Shown one piece after another: positions 41,804 to 50,230 of a stretch of DNA of 64,000 nucleotides. A program made the position numbers and the translations under genes. The notes under the pieces were generated by a model. The model had not been told where the DNA came from. It made no database searches and saw only the letters and a list, made by a program, of their open reading frames with translations. Source of the stretch: Desulfobacteraceae bacterium (GTDB lineage Bacteria > Desulfobacterota > Desulfobacteria > Desulfobacterales > JACKCP01); contig JACKCP010000006.1 of assembly GCA_020633955.1 (NCBI GenBank), positions 111,166 through 175,165 on the forward strand, in the 5' to 3' direction. Numbering within the stretch: position 1 is the stretch's first letter; every line of letters begins with the position of its first letter.

Positions 41804-44152
41804 ATGCAGGAACAGCAGCCATCTATTGAACTCAGCCAGCAGGACCTTCCGGCACAAATACCCATAATGCCGCTAATTGATGTTACATTATTCCCAAAAA
41901 TGGTGCTTCCCCTTGTTGTTAAACATGAACAGGGTAAAAAACTTATAGACGATGCAATGGCAACCAACAGAATTGTTGGATTTGTTGTATCAAAAAAAGG
42001 AAAAGACGAAGACAATCCAACAGCAGATGATCTTTATGAAATAGGCTGCGGTGCAATTATTTTAAAAATGGCAAAGGCTGAAGACGGAAGAGTTCAGCTT
42101 CTTGTTCAGGGAGTAAAAAGGTTCAGGCTCAACAAAATTGTGAAGCAGGAACCGTATTTAACTGCTGAAATTGAGCAGATAGACGAGCCAGATGAACATG
42201 ACAAGGAAATTGAGGCCATAAGCAACAATCTTCTGGAATTGTATCAGAATATAATTGAATTATCTCCCGGCCTTCCAAAGGAAATGATCCAGCTTGCAAA
42301 AACAATTGAAGAGCCGGCAGTGCTTGCGGACATGATAGCTTCAACCATAAATGCAACCCCAGAAGAAAAACAGGGTATTCTTTCAACAATAGAACTAAAA
42401 AAACGCTTAAAGGAAGTTACAAAACTTGTAAACTATCAGCTTGAAATTTTACAGATAGGTTCAAAGATTCAGTCCCAGATAAGAGAAGACATGAACCAGA
42501 AGCAGAAGGAATATTATCTTCGCCAGCAGATGAAGGCCATTCAGCAGGAACTTGGAGATACAGACGATACAAACCTTGATATTGAAGAATACAGGGAAAA
42601 AATTGCAAAGACCAACATGCCTGAAGAAGCAAAAAAAGAAGCTGAAAGGGAGCTTAAAAGACTTTCAAGAATGCACCCTTCTTCTTCAGAATATACGGTT
42701 GCCTCAACATATCTTGACTGGATGACTGCAATTCCCTGGGATGAGTCTTCAAAGGACAACCTTGATATAAAGGCAGCCAGAAAAAAACTTGATGAAGATC
42801 ATTTTGGCCTGGAAAAGCCCAAAAAAAGAATAATTGAATACCTTGCCGTAAGAAAACTGAAACCAGATTCAAAGGGTCCGATTCTTTGCTTTGCAGGACC
42901 TCCGGGAACAGGAAAAACTTCACTTGGAAGATCAATTGCAAATGCACTTGGAAGGGAGTTTGTAAGAATTGCACTTGGAGGCGTAAGAGATGAAGCCGAA
43001 ATCAGAGGACACAGAAGAACCTATGTTGGTGCATTGCCGGGAAGAATAATTCAGGGAATAAGAAGAGCCGGAACAAACAATCCGGTATTTATACTTGACG
43101 AAGTTGACAAGCTTGGAAATGATTTCAGGGGCGATCCTTCATCAGCACTTCTTGAGGTTTTGGACCCTGAGCAGAACAATTCCTTTGTGGATCATTACCT
43201 TGATGTTCCCTTTGATCTTTCAAAGGTAATGTTTATAACAACTGCAAACGTAATACATACAATTCCTCCTGCATTAAGGGACAGGATGGAAATAATTGAA
43301 CTCTCAGGATATACTGAAGATGAAAAAATAAAAATTGCCAACAAATACCTGATACCAAGACAAAGAGAAGCCCACGGTCTTAATTCAAAACAGATATCTT
43401 TTACCCAGGGCTCAATAAAGCATATAATTGAAGACTATACCAGGGAAGCAGGACTGAGAAATCTTGAAAGGGAGATTGCTTCAGTTATAAGAGGGGTTGC
43501 AACAGAAGTTGCACAGGAGGAAATCAAAACAGCAACCATTCAGGTAAATACGCTTTCAAAATATCTTGGTCCGGCAAAAATAACTCCTGAATCAAAACCA
43601 AAAATTGACTCCCCTGGAGTTGCCCTCGGCCTTGCATGGACTCCTGCAGGAGGTGATGTCTTATATGTTGAGGCAGCTGCAATGGAAGGGAAAAAAGGTC
43701 TGACCCTGACAGGTCAGATGGGCGATGTAATGAAGGAATCCGTAAGTGCGGCCCTGACCTTTATAAGGGCAAACAAGGAAAAGCTTGATATACCTGAAAA
43801 CTTTTTTGAAAACCATGAAATACATATTCATGTTCCGGCAGGTGCAATACCAAAGGACGGTCCTTCAGCCGGAGTTACAATGCTTTCAGCAATCACTTCC
43901 CTTGCACTTGGCAAAAAAATAATAAAAGACCTTGCAATGACAGGAGAAATAACATTAAGAGGAGAAGTGCTTCCTGTTGGGGGAATAAAGGAAAAGGTTC
44001 TTGCAGCCCACAGAATGGGAATTAAGACTGTTATTCTTCCAAAGGATAATGAAAAGGACATTGATGAAATTCCAAAAAAAGTTAAAAAGGAAATGACATT
44101 TCACTTTGTCAGAAAAATGATGGATGTGGTAAAAATTGCCATAGAACAATAA
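41804..44152 (+). CDS. lon: ATP-dependent Lon protease
   Basis: A 782-residue LonA: N-terminal substrate-binding domain (IPIMPLIDVTLFPKM), coiled coil, AAA+ module with Walker A GPPGTGKTS and Walker B FILDEVDKLG, and an S16 domain with the Ser688/Lys731 dyad (KDGPSAGVTM; GGIKEKVLAAHRMGI). It degrades misfolded and short-lived regulatory proteins. ATG at 41804 is chosen over an in-frame TTG at 41789 that would lie inside the GGAGG ribosome site. Repeat A follows the stop by five bases. Confidence 0.97.
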   Translation: MQEQQPSIELSQQDLPAQIPIMPLIDVTLFPKMVLPLVVKHEQGKKLIDDAMATNRIVGFVVSKKGKDEDNPTADDLYEIGCGAIILKMAKAEDGRVQLLVQGVKRFRLNKIVKQEPYLTAEIEQIDEPDEHDKEIEAISNNLLELYQNIIELSPGLPKEMIQLAKTIEEPAVLADMIASTINATPEEKQGILSTIELKKRLKEVTKLVNYQLEILQIGSKIQSQIREDMNQKQKEYYLRQQMKAIQQELGDTDDTNLDIEEYREKIAKTNMPEEAKKEAERELKRLSRMHPSSSEYTVASTYLDWMTAIPWDESSKDNLDIKAARKKLDEDHFGLEKPKKRIIEYLAVRKLKPDSKGPILCFAGPPGTGKTSLGRSIANALGREFVRIALGGVRDEAEIRGHRRTYVGALPGRIIQGIRRAGTNNPVFILDEVDKLGNDFRGDPSSALLEVLDPEQNNSFVDHYLDVPFDLSKVMFITTANVIHTIPPALRDRMEIIELSGYTEDEKIKIANKYLIPRQREAHGLNSKQISFTQGSIKHIIEDYTREAGLRNLEREIASVIRGVATEVAQEEIKTATIQVNTLSKYLGPAKITPESKPKIDSPGVALGLAWTPAGGDVLYVEAAAMEGKKGLTLTGQMGDVMKESVSAALTFIRANKEKLDIPENFFENHEIHIHVPAGAIPKDGPSAGVTMLSAITSLALGKKIIKDLAMTGEITLRGEVLPVGGIKEKVLAAHRMGIKTVILPKDNEKDIDEIPKKVKKEMTFHFVRKMMDVVKIAIEQ

Positions 44153-44157
44153 CAGAC

Positions 44158-44244
44158 ATAACTGTTCAGTTTAAGCCGGAACGGCTGCTGCGTTCTTTCT
44201 TCCAGCAACCTGGCTTCCTTCTCAGTTGTGAGCTGAACAGTTGC
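44158..44244. repeat. Palindromic repeat A, short copy after lon
   Basis: An 87-bp internally deleted copy: ATAACTGTTCAGTTTAAGCC at the left, CGGCTGCTGCGTTCTTTC inside, and GTGAGCTGAACAGTTGC at the right. It is positioned to form a 3'-end hairpin on lon mRNA. Confidence 0.7.
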
Positions 44245-44264
44245 TAACACACAAAAAACAATGG

Positions 44265-44290
44265 CCGCATCCCTAATTTCAGGGGTGCGG
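44265..44290 (+). terminator. Hairpin between lon and rlpA
   Basis: CCGCATCCCT/AGGGGTGCGG, ten pairs including one G-U, 6-nt loop, followed by ATTTTATT. It is the likely lon terminator. It ends only eight bases before the rlpA ATG, so it could also block ribosome access there. Confidence 0.6.
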
Positions 44291-44298
44291 ATTTTATT

Positions 44299-44991
44299 AT
44301 GAAAACTGAATTTTATTTTATATTTATTTTGGTTATTGCAGTTTTAAGCTCATGTTCCTCAAAACCTGAAAAAAGTTATGAGGAAAAAGGTACGGGTTCG
44401 TCTTATTATGTTTATGGAAAAAAATACACTACAATAACCAGTTCAAAAGGTTTTTATCAGTCAGGCACAGCTTCCTGGTACGGAAAAAAATTCCACGGAA
44501 GAAAAACTGCAAACGGCGAAACCTACAACATGCATCAAATGACCTGTGCACACAAAACCCTGCCTTTTAATACTGAACTTGAAGTTGAAAACCTTATAAA
44601 CAATAAAAAAATAATTGTCAGGGTCAATGACAGAGGGCCTTTTGTCAAAGGAAGAATAATAGACCTTTCATATAAGGCTGCAAAAGAGCTTGGAATTGAT
44701 ATATCCGGAACAGCACCTGTAACCATAAAATCATTGCACAAGGGAAACTTTGACAAGGGAGACTTCAGTGTTCAGACTGGTTCATTTGCAAACCATGACA
44801 ATGCACTTAATTTAAAAAAAGAGCTTTTAAAACAGTTCAGCCATGTTTTTATCACAAGTGCTGAAATAAACGGACAAACATTTTACAGAGTCAGAGCAGG
44901 AAAATTCAAAAGCCTGGAACAGGCACAGGTAAATGAGGAAAAATTGAGAAATAATGGTTTTCCAAATGCCTTTGCAGTGGCTCTGGACTGA
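44299..44991 (+). CDS. rlpA: RlpA-type septal lytic transglycosylase, lipoprotein
   Basis: A 230-residue lipoprotein: signal peptide with lipobox LSSC (Cys19), a double-psi beta-barrel (about 55-150: GTASWYGKKFHGRKTANGE, CAHKTLPFNT, VRVNDRGPFVKGRIIDLS) and a C-terminal SPOR domain (about 155-230: FSVQTGSFANHDNAL, FYRVRAGKFKSLEQA). RlpA cleaves peptide-stripped (denuded) glycan strands at the division septum, and SPOR targets it there. It is the first gene of a run with gmhB and recD2. Its ribosome site is poor and lies under the preceding hairpin. Confidence 0.92.
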   Translation: MKTEFYFIFILVIAVLSSCSSKPEKSYEEKGTGSSYYVYGKKYTTITSSKGFYQSGTASWYGKKFHGRKTANGETYNMHQMTCAHKTLPFNTELEVENLINNKKIIVRVNDRGPFVKGRIIDLSYKAAKELGIDISGTAPVTIKSLHKGNFDKGDFSVQTGSFANHDNALNLKKELLKQFSHVFITSAEINGQTFYRVRAGKFKSLEQAQVNEEKLRNNGFPNAFAVALD

Positions 44992-45006
44992 AAAAGGCCT
45001 GTATTT

Positions 45007-45573
45007 ATGGATAAAAAACCAGTAGTTTTCATAGACAGGGATGGAGTTATAAATTTTGACTCCCCTGACTATATAAAATCATGTGATGAACTTTTCTTTA
45101 TACCCCAAAGCATTGATGCCATTGCAAACTTAAGCATGGCAGGACATGATGTTTTTGTAATCACAAACCAGTCTGTAATCGGTCGAAAAATGGTTACACC
45201 TGAGGATCTGAAAAAAATATTTGCGAAAATGACTGATGCTGTTAAGGAAAAAAACGGAAACATTAAAGAAATTTTTTTCTGCCCCCACATACCAAAGGAT
45301 AATTGTTCATGCAGAAAACCAGCGCCAGGCCTTTTTTTTCAGGCAAGAGACAAATACGGACTTGACCTTTCCAATTCAGTGATGATAGGCGACAGTTCAA
45401 AGGATATAATTGCAGCAGAAAATGCAGGAGTGAAATTTAAAATTCTGGTTCTCACTGGGAATGGGAAAAAAGCGCAAAAAGAACTTGAAGAAAAAAAAAC
45501 AGCTCCTGATTATATTGCAGAAAACCTTTATGATGCTCATAACTGGATAATTAAAAATACAGGACCCCGATGA
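45007..45573 (+). CDS. gmhB: D-glycero-beta-D-manno-heptose 1,7-bisphosphate 7-phosphatase
   Basis: A 188-residue HAD phosphatase. Motif I is FIDRDGVIN, motif II the Thr of VITNQS, motif III a Lys in CRKPAPG and motif IV IGDSSKDI. The zinc-binding loop CPHIPKDNCSC (Cys, His, Cys, Cys) is the GmhB signature and separates it from histidinol phosphatase. It acts in ADP-heptose synthesis for the lipopolysaccharide inner core. Its stop overlaps the recD2 start by four bases. Confidence 0.9.
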   Translation: MDKKPVVFIDRDGVINFDSPDYIKSCDELFFIPQSIDAIANLSMAGHDVFVITNQSVIGRKMVTPEDLKKIFAKMTDAVKEKNGNIKEIFFCPHIPKDNCSCRKPAPGLFFQARDKYGLDLSNSVMIGDSSKDIIAAENAGVKFKILVLTGNGKKAQKELEEKKTAPDYIAENLYDAHNWIIKNTGPR

Positions 45574-47741
45574 TTACAGTCAGCGGAACAGTTTTGAATG
45601 TAACTTTCCACAATCCCGCAAACGGTTACACGGTTGCTAAACTCAAACAGTCTGATTTTTCATCATCAATTACAATTGTTGGGATAATGGATGAGGTTTT
45701 TCCCGGAGAAAAACTTGAGATTACGGGAAACTGGGAAGAACATGACAAATTCGGGGAACAGTTCAGGGTTCATTCCTATGAATCAATTATTCCAGACAGT
45801 GAAGAAGAAATAATCAATTATCTTACTTCCGGCATAATTGAGGGAATAGGCAGATCTACTGCTTCAAAGATTGTGGATTTTTTTGGCAAATCCACAATTT
45901 CAGTCATAGAATCAAGTCCTGAATCTCTTGCAGATATTCCGGGAATAGGCAAAAAAAAAGCAGAGTCAATTGCCTCGGCATGGAAAAACCACAACTATGC
46001 AAGGCAGCTGAGACAATACCTCCACGAGGCTGGAATACCTTCTGAATATACTCCACAGATAATTATCAGATACGGAAATCTTTCCCTTGATGTTGTTACA
46101 AAAGACCCCTACAGAATTGTAAAGGAAAACCCATATTTCAACTTTGAAATTATTGACAGGCTGGGCAAAAAAGCCATGATTGAATTATCTGATGATTCAA
46201 GACTGGCTGCAGGAATAGTCTGTGTTCTTGAAAAGGCTTCAAACAGCGGACACTGCTACCTTGAGCTTGAAGACCTTAAAAAAAGAACAAAAAAACTGAC
46301 AGGCTCAGAAGAAAGTGCAATTGAAAATGCAATGGAAATCCTGCTTGGAGAATCATTTATAGTTAAGGAAAAAATTGATCCTGAAGAAGTTATTTACCCC
46401 TTTCATCTTTACAAGGCAGAAAAAGGAGCCGCAGACAAGCTTAATGCCATTTTTGAAATTCCTTCAGAAAGACTTCCCATAACCGATGATGAAATCAAGG
46501 CTGTAACAGCCTCTCACCTTGGAGTTATTCCATCAAAGGAACAGTTTAATGCAATAAAGGGAATTCTTGATAAAAAAGCAGGAATAATAACAGGAGGACC
46601 AGGCACTGGTAAAACAACCATTATAAAGGCTCTATGCAATATTTTTGACCATCTTGGCAAATCAGTTTCACTTGCAGCACCAACAGGAAGGGCTGCAAGA
46701 AGACTATCTGAAGTTACAGGAAACAAGGCGGAAACAATACATAAGCTTTTAAAATTCAATCCTTCAACAGAGCTGTTTGACAAAAACGAAACCGACCCGC
46801 TTGATTGTGATGTTCTTATAATAGATGAATCATCCATGATAGATATAATTTTGTGCTATCATCTTTTAAAAGCCCTTACCATAAACACCAGAATAATTTT
46901 TGTGGGAGATATTTTCCAGCTGCCTTCAGTTGGTCCTGGAAATTTCCTTTCAGACATAATCGGCTCTTCAAAAATTCCTTCTTTTCAGCTCACAGAAATA
47001 TTCAGACAGGCAAAGCAAAGCCCTATTATAATGAACGCACACAGAGTTAACTCGGGAATGCTCCCTGTAAAGGATCAAAACGGCAGCGAGCTTTCGGAAT
47101 TTTATTTTATAAAAAACGAAACCCCTAAAAAAGCAGTTGAAACAATAGTTGAACTTCTTACAAAAAGAATACCAAAAAGATTTGGGTTTGATCCAATGGA
47201 GGAAATTCAGGTAATAACTCCAATGCATAAAGGCGAAACCGGTACTTTAAACCTTAATAAAGTTCTCCAGGAAAAACTCAACAGCTCAAGGGAAAAAGTA
47301 AAGTCAGGTTCAAATATTTTTAAAAAAGGCGACAAGGTAATGCATCTTGTCAACAATTATGACAAGGAAGTTTTTAACGGAGATATAGGTAAAATTAAAT
47401 CAGTAAAGTTTAAGGATGAAATTGTTGAAGTTATTTATCCGGACTATCCTGAAAAAAGAATTGTTGAATACAGTTTTGATGAGCTTGAGGAGCTTTCCCT
47501 TGCCTATGCAATTTCAGTTCATAAATCTCAGGGTTCTGAATATCCTGCTGTGATAATACCTCTTATGACCCAGCATTTTCCACTTTTACAGAGAAACCTT
47601 CTCTACACAGGGATGACAAGGGGTAAAAAGCTTCTTATTATTGTCGGAAGTTCACGTGCACTTGAAATTGCAGTAAATGAGAACAGAGCCTCAAAAAGAT
47701 TTTCATACTTAAAACAAAGACTTTGCCCCGTGCTAAACTGA
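45570..47741 (+). CDS. recD2: RecD2-type ATP-dependent DNA helicase
   Basis: A 723-residue SF1B 5'-3' helicase. It has the RecD2 N-terminal domain with helix-hairpin-helix repeats (GIIEGIGRSTASKIV, LADIPGIGKKKAESI), then Walker A GGPGTGKTT, APTGRAARRL, DESSMID (motif II), GDIFQLPSVGPG (III), a C-terminal UvrD-like region and VHKSQGSEYPAVI (V). No RecBC-type subunits are nearby, as usual for RecD2, which works alone in recombination and replication repair. Confidence 0.95.
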   Translation: MITVSGTVLNVTFHNPANGYTVAKLKQSDFSSSITIVGIMDEVFPGEKLEITGNWEEHDKFGEQFRVHSYESIIPDSEEEIINYLTSGIIEGIGRSTASKIVDFFGKSTISVIESSPESLADIPGIGKKKAESIASAWKNHNYARQLRQYLHEAGIPSEYTPQIIIRYGNLSLDVVTKDPYRIVKENPYFNFEIIDRLGKKAMIELSDDSRLAAGIVCVLEKASNSGHCYLELEDLKKRTKKLTGSEESAIENAMEILLGESFIVKEKIDPEEVIYPFHLYKAEKGAADKLNAIFEIPSERLPITDDEIKAVTASHLGVIPSKEQFNAIKGILDKKAGIITGGPGTGKTTIIKALCNIFDHLGKSVSLAAPTGRAARRLSEVTGNKAETIHKLLKFNPSTELFDKNETDPLDCDVLIIDESSMIDIILCYHLLKALTINTRIIFVGDIFQLPSVGPGNFLSDIIGSSKIPSFQLTEIFRQAKQSPIIMNAHRVNSGMLPVKDQNGSELSEFYFIKNETPKKAVETIVELLTKRIPKRFGFDPMEEIQVITPMHKGETGTLNLNKVLQEKLNSSREKVKSGSNIFKKGDKVMHLVNNYDKEVFNGDIGKIKSVKFKDEIVEVIYPDYPEKRIVEYSFDELEELSLAYAISVHKSQGSEYPAVIIPLMTQHFPLLQRNLLYTGMTRGKKLLIIVGSSRALEIAVNENRASKRFSYLKQRLCPVLN

Positions 47742-47757
47742 TATGAGGAAATTATTA

Positions 47758-48204
47758 ATGAACAGGAAAATCTGGTTTTTTCAAATAGCCGGCTGGGTAC
47801 TTATCACAGGTTCAATAACATTACTTTCACTTGCAGGAACAAATATTGTACTTGCAGGAGAGTCTTTTGGGCAGCCTGTATATTATATTCCAGCGGCTTT
47901 GTCTGGAATTGCAGGAGCAGCACTTTCAGCTCATGCCTTCAGGATTTATAAAAAACACAAGGTGAAAAAAGACAATATAGATATATTTGAAATTCTAACA
48001 AAATACAGCGGACAAATCACTCCAACTGAATTTTCACAAGAAAGCGGACTTGACCAGGACGAGTCTAAACACAGGCTCGATGACATGTATAAAAACGGAA
48101 TATGCAGGCTTCATGTAACGGAATCAGGAGTGCTTATTTATCATTTTCCAGATTTTGAAACTGAAGGAATTGTTACTAAACACGAAAAAAGTATATATTT
48201 TTAA
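47758..48204 (+). CDS. Small membrane protein with cytoplasmic winged-helix-like tail
   Basis: A 148-residue protein of unknown function. Two hydrophobic helices (about 7-30 and 41-61) are followed by a basic linker and a tail (about 75-148) shaped like a winged helix (DIFEILTKYSGQITPTEFSQESGLDQDESKHRLDDMYKNG, then a strand pair). ATG at 47758 is preferred over 47743 because GAGG sits nine bases before it. It follows recD2 closely and may be co-transcribed. Confidence 0.6.
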   Translation: MNRKIWFFQIAGWVLITGSITLLSLAGTNIVLAGESFGQPVYYIPAALSGIAGAALSAHAFRIYKKHKVKKDNIDIFEILTKYSGQITPTEFSQESGLDQDESKHRLDDMYKNGICRLHVTESGVLIYHFPDFETEGIVTKHEKSIYF

Positions 48205-48314
48205 TCAAAAAAATATTAAATTATTACCTGTTGATTTGATTGAAAAAAAAACTGTTTTTTTGTTCTTAGTAAAAAATAAAAATTAAAACATAAACAAATA
48301 TAAAGCTTAAAATT

Positions 48315-48593
48315 ATGAATAAATGGAATACTCTTGCAGGCCTTTTATGTCTTTCAGGCGGAATCATGTATTTATTTGGTGTTATATCAGATATTTTGCA
48401 CAGGGAATCAATCCTTCATACAATAACTCTTTATGAGTTTCTTGGAGAAGAAAAAACCCGGTGGATATCAGAACTTCCTTCAGAACTTGTCATGAACGGA
48501 TTTGACAAGCTGTTCAATCTCCAGATTTTTATCTTATTATTAATATCTGGAGTATTGGTTTTTGTTTTAAACGGTATTTTTAGAAAAAATTAA
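48315..48593 (+). CDS. Small two-helix membrane protein, unknown
   Basis: A 92-residue ORF with hydrophobic segments at about 7-25 and 69-87 around a polar loop (ITLYEFLGEEKTRWISELPSELVMNGFDKLF). Base composition and codon use match its neighbours. No ribosome site is strong and the family is not recognised; moderate support as a real gene. Confidence 0.5.
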   Translation: MNKWNTLAGLLCLSGGIMYLFGVISDILHRESILHTITLYEFLGEEKTRWISELPSELVMNGFDKLFNLQIFILLLISGVLVFVLNGIFRKN

Positions 48594-49047
48594 TAAAAAA
48601 CTAAAATATACATTATTTATAATTTTATTTTTTCTTTAAATTTCAAAAAAACTCAATTTTTTTAAAAAAAACTTTTTTGTCAGTAAACTAAACAATCTTT
48701 TTTTATCTTTACTTCAATTATTTTTTTGTCACCTTAGCTTTTTATAAAAAATTTTATAGGAATATTTAAATAACTTGTAAAATTAACTTTTACTAAATCG
48801 TAAATCCTTATTTTATTAAAAAGATCATTTTTGCCTTTCCAGATTTAAAAAATATTTATTTTATAAATAAAACTTAATTTTCTTAATTATTTATAAAGCA
48901 AAATTTATCATAAATTCAAATATATATAGATTTCAGTGTTTTTCATTTTTTTGAGTAAACAGTGTTATTTTAATACTTTCCAAACTCCTGACCAGTAAGA
49001 TAATATTTCAGGAGATAATTTAAACAAACCTAATGAGGAGGTCTTTT
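48594..49047. other. AT-rich gap before alanine dehydrogenase
   Basis: About 450 bp of very AT-rich DNA with many homopolymer runs. I see no gene, repeat A/B copy or clear riboswitch. The promoter of ald should lie near its right end (a weak TTGAGT at 48951 is the best -35 candidate). Confidence 0.5.
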
Positions 49048-50160
49048 ATGATAGTTGGAATTCTAAAGGAAATTAAATCAGAAGAAAACAGAGTCTCAAT
49101 GACTCCTGCCGGAGCAGAAGTCATGAAAAACAACGGTCATAAAGTACTGGTTGAAAAAAATGCCGGAGTCGGAAGCGGATTTTCCGATGAGGACTACAAA
49201 AAAGTCGGAGCAGAAATAATTGACACTCCAAAGGGAGTATTTGAAGCCTCAGACATGGTAATGCATGTTAAAGAACCTCAGCCTTCTGAATATTCAATGG
49301 TAAAAAAAGATCAGATAGTTTTTACCTACTTCCATTTTGCAGCAGATGAATCCCTTACAAAAGAATTCCAGAAAACAAACTCAGTTGCCATAGCATATGA
49401 AACAATTGAAAATCCTGACGGAAGCCTCCCACTTCTTACCCCGATGAGTGAAGTTGCAGGAAGAATGGCAACTCAGGAAGCTGCCAAATACCTTGAAAGA
49501 GCACAGGGCGGAAGAGGCGTTCTCATGGGCGGAGTTACAGGTGTTAAGCCTGCAACAGTTCTTGTAATAGGAGGCGGTATTGTTGGAACAAACGCAGCTC
49601 TTATGGCCTGCGGACTTGGAGCAAAAGTATACATTCTTGACATGAACCTCAACAGACTTAGAAAACTCTCCGAATTCATGCCCAAAAACTGCTTTCCTCT
49701 AATGAGCTCCCCTGCAACAATAAGGGAACTTGCAAAAGAAGCAGACGCAGTTATTGGTGCTGTTCTTCTTCCAGGTGCAAAGGCTCCAAAGCTTATTGAT
49801 GAAGAAATACTTAAAACAATGAAAAAAGGGTCTGTAGTTGTTGACGTTGCAATTGATCAGGGAGGATGTTTTACAACTTCAAAGCCTACAACTCACGGCA
49901 ACCCAGTTTATGAGGTTGAAGGAATAGTTCATTATTGTGTTGCAAACATGCCTGGTGCAGTTCCAATGACATCAACAATGGCTTTAACAAACGCAACACT
50001 TCCATATGCAGTTCAGCTTGCAAATAAAGGCTGGAAACAGGCTGCAAAAGACAGCGAACCAATAAAGCTTGGAATCAACATGGTTGACGGAAAAATTACC
50101 TACAGAGAAGTTGCCGAAGCATTTAACCTTGAATACACACCTGTTGAAAACTTTCTTTAA
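49048..50160 (+). CDS. ald: Alanine dehydrogenase
   Basis: A 370-residue NAD-dependent enzyme interconverting L-alanine and pyruvate plus ammonia. N-terminal MIVGILKEIKSEENRVSMTP and HKVLVEKNAG, catalytic Lys and His regions (VKEPQPSEY, YFHFAAD), and the Rossmann motif VIGGGIVGTNAA are diagnostic. The transhydrogenase-related DIAIDQGGCF block reads DVAIDQGGCF. ATG at 49048 has AGGAGG six bases upstream; an in-frame start 15 bases earlier is inside that site. Single gene with its own terminator. Confidence 0.96.
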   Translation: MIVGILKEIKSEENRVSMTPAGAEVMKNNGHKVLVEKNAGVGSGFSDEDYKKVGAEIIDTPKGVFEASDMVMHVKEPQPSEYSMVKKDQIVFTYFHFAADESLTKEFQKTNSVAIAYETIENPDGSLPLLTPMSEVAGRMATQEAAKYLERAQGGRGVLMGGVTGVKPATVLVIGGGIVGTNAALMACGLGAKVYILDMNLNRLRKLSEFMPKNCFPLMSSPATIRELAKEADAVIGAVLLPGAKAPKLIDEEILKTMKKGSVVVDVAIDQGGCFTTSKPTTHGNPVYEVEGIVHYCVANMPGAVPMTSTMALTNATLPYAVQLANKGWKQAAKDSEPIKLGINMVDGKITYREVAEAFNLEYTPVENFL

Positions 50161-50183
50161 TAAGTCTTACCATATATCTAATT

Positions 50184-50208
50184 AAAGACCGGGATTTTCC
50201 CGGTCTTT
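50184..50208 (+). terminator. Terminator of ald
   Basis: AAAGACCGGGA/TCCCGGTCTTT with a TTT loop and a trailing T-run; 11 perfect pairs. It probably also serves the convergent channel gene. Confidence 0.88.
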
Positions 50209-50230
50209 TTAAATTCAGCCTGTAAAAAAT

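Noticed and set aside
42541..42759. Minus-strand ORFs within lon.
   Set aside because: They overlap an unmistakable Lon reading frame and lack independent support.
41804..44152. Considered whether this Lon belongs to the CRISPR/sigma cassette.
   Set aside because: It has the full LonA architecture, follows hsp20 with its own promoter, and is 20 kb away. It is the housekeeping protease.
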